Assembly (NCBI RefSeq): GCF_031082405.1
Contig: NZ_JAVHJU010000017.1
Span: 124,001-188,000 of the forward strand
From: Amycolatopsis sp. A133
GTDB taxonomy: Bacteria; Actinomycetota; Actinomycetes; Mycobacteriales; Pseudonocardiaceae
Reading direction: 5' to 3'
DNA: 64,000 nucleotides
Part shown: positions 63,831 through 64,000 of the stretch, one piece after another
Layout: each line of letters opens with the position of its first letter
Position numbering within the stretch: position 1 is the first letter of the stretch
The notes under the pieces: generated by a model
The model's input: the letters and a program-made list of their open reading frames with translations, nothing else
Database searches by the model: none
What the model was told of the DNA's origin: nothing
Translations under genes and position numbers: made by a program

Positions 63831-64000
63831 ATGGGAATTCCGCTGCGGCCGGTGGCGGCGGGGTCGGTGTACCGCGAAGTGGCGCCGCCGCCCGCGCTCG
63901 CGGACGTGCTCGCCTGCGGCTGGCACGGGCACACCGGCTGGGCGCGGCCGCTGCGCGTGCTCCCGGACGGGTGCGCGGACCTCGTCTGGGACGGCGACGC
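63831..64000 (+). CDS. AraC-family regulator, 3' end cut by window edge
   Basis: ATG 63831 begins a frame open to the end. The visible residues VLACGWHGHTGWARPLRVLP followed by DGCADLVWDGD match the N-terminal sensing domain of AraC regulators that carry the LPDGCxDLVW motif. The DNA-binding part lies outside the window. It is divergent from the VOC gene, a frequent pairing. Confidence 0.8.
   Translation, partial: MGIPLRPVAAGSVYREVAPPPALADVLACGWHGHTGWARPLRVLPDGCADLVWDGD

Overview
The window is high-GC actinobacterial chromosome, most likely Amycolatopsis or a close Pseudonocardiaceae relative. The signs are strong G/C preference at third codon positions, many GTG starts, ATGA/GTGA start-stop overlaps, and actinobacterial families such as a DUF3516 helicase, a DUF3017 gene next to folD, an SCO4848-like membrane protein and a TNT-domain protein. 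I saw no rRNA, tRNA, CRISPR array, prophage or insertion sequence. The genus is inferred from gene content and was not tested.

Bases 1-7389 hold the most unusual locus. A tightly overlapping plus-strand operon encodes a sulfotransferase-fold protein (cut by the left edge), a SAM methyltransferase, a PEP-synthase-like two-domain kinase, a class I glutamine amidotransferase/C26 hydrolase, a sugar-phosphate-type nucleotidyltransferase, an APS-kinase-like P-loop kinase, a PHP phosphoesterase, a class I terpene-synthase-like protein, and possibly a 64-residue peptide. The four central genes have the families and order of Campylobacter jejuni Cj1418-Cj1417-Cj1416-Cj1415. Those enzymes make 3'-phospho-cytidine-5'-diphosphoramidate, the activated donor for O-methyl phosphoramidate groups. 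Here the pathway sits beside a terpene-synthase-like gene, not a capsule locus, which suggests a biosynthetic cluster for a phosphoramidate (P-N) natural product.

Bases 7358-16923 carry a branched-chain amino acid dehydrogenase with a divergent Lrp/AsnC regulator, a GNAT acetyltransferase, and a polyol/sugar ABC import operon with a zinc dehydrogenase and a divergent SorC-type regulator. An HxlR regulator divergent from a small NADP-binding protein follows. Bases 16944-22270 hold a DUF3516 RNA helicase, an acidic protein of unknown role and an MFS transporter. Bases 22363-31781 are dominated by nucleoside use: adenosine deaminase, then a separate operon for a BMP lipoprotein, ABC ATPase, two permeases, cytidine deaminase and thymidine phosphorylase. 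A coiled-coil protein lies between.

Bases 32095-47963 contain a secreted GH27 alpha-galactosidase, sdhCDAB, a subtilisin-like protease, a D-Ala-D-Ala carboxypeptidase and a flavin-dependent oxidoreductase/HxlR pair. They also contain a YihY membrane protein, trpS with an overlapping kinase, a secreted GH19 chitinase with a DasR-like site upstream, and exonuclease III. Bases 48040-64000 hold an MBL-fold hydrolase, icd, small conserved proteins, two MFS transporters (one with a divergent ArsR regulator), folD, a 1022-residue protein ending in a TNT NAD-glycohydrolase domain, a pentapeptide-repeat protein, a VOC-family protein and an AraC regulator cut by the right edge.

Two families of perfect or near-perfect dispersed palindromes and one 54-bp-arm inverted repeat lie between genes and are listed separately.
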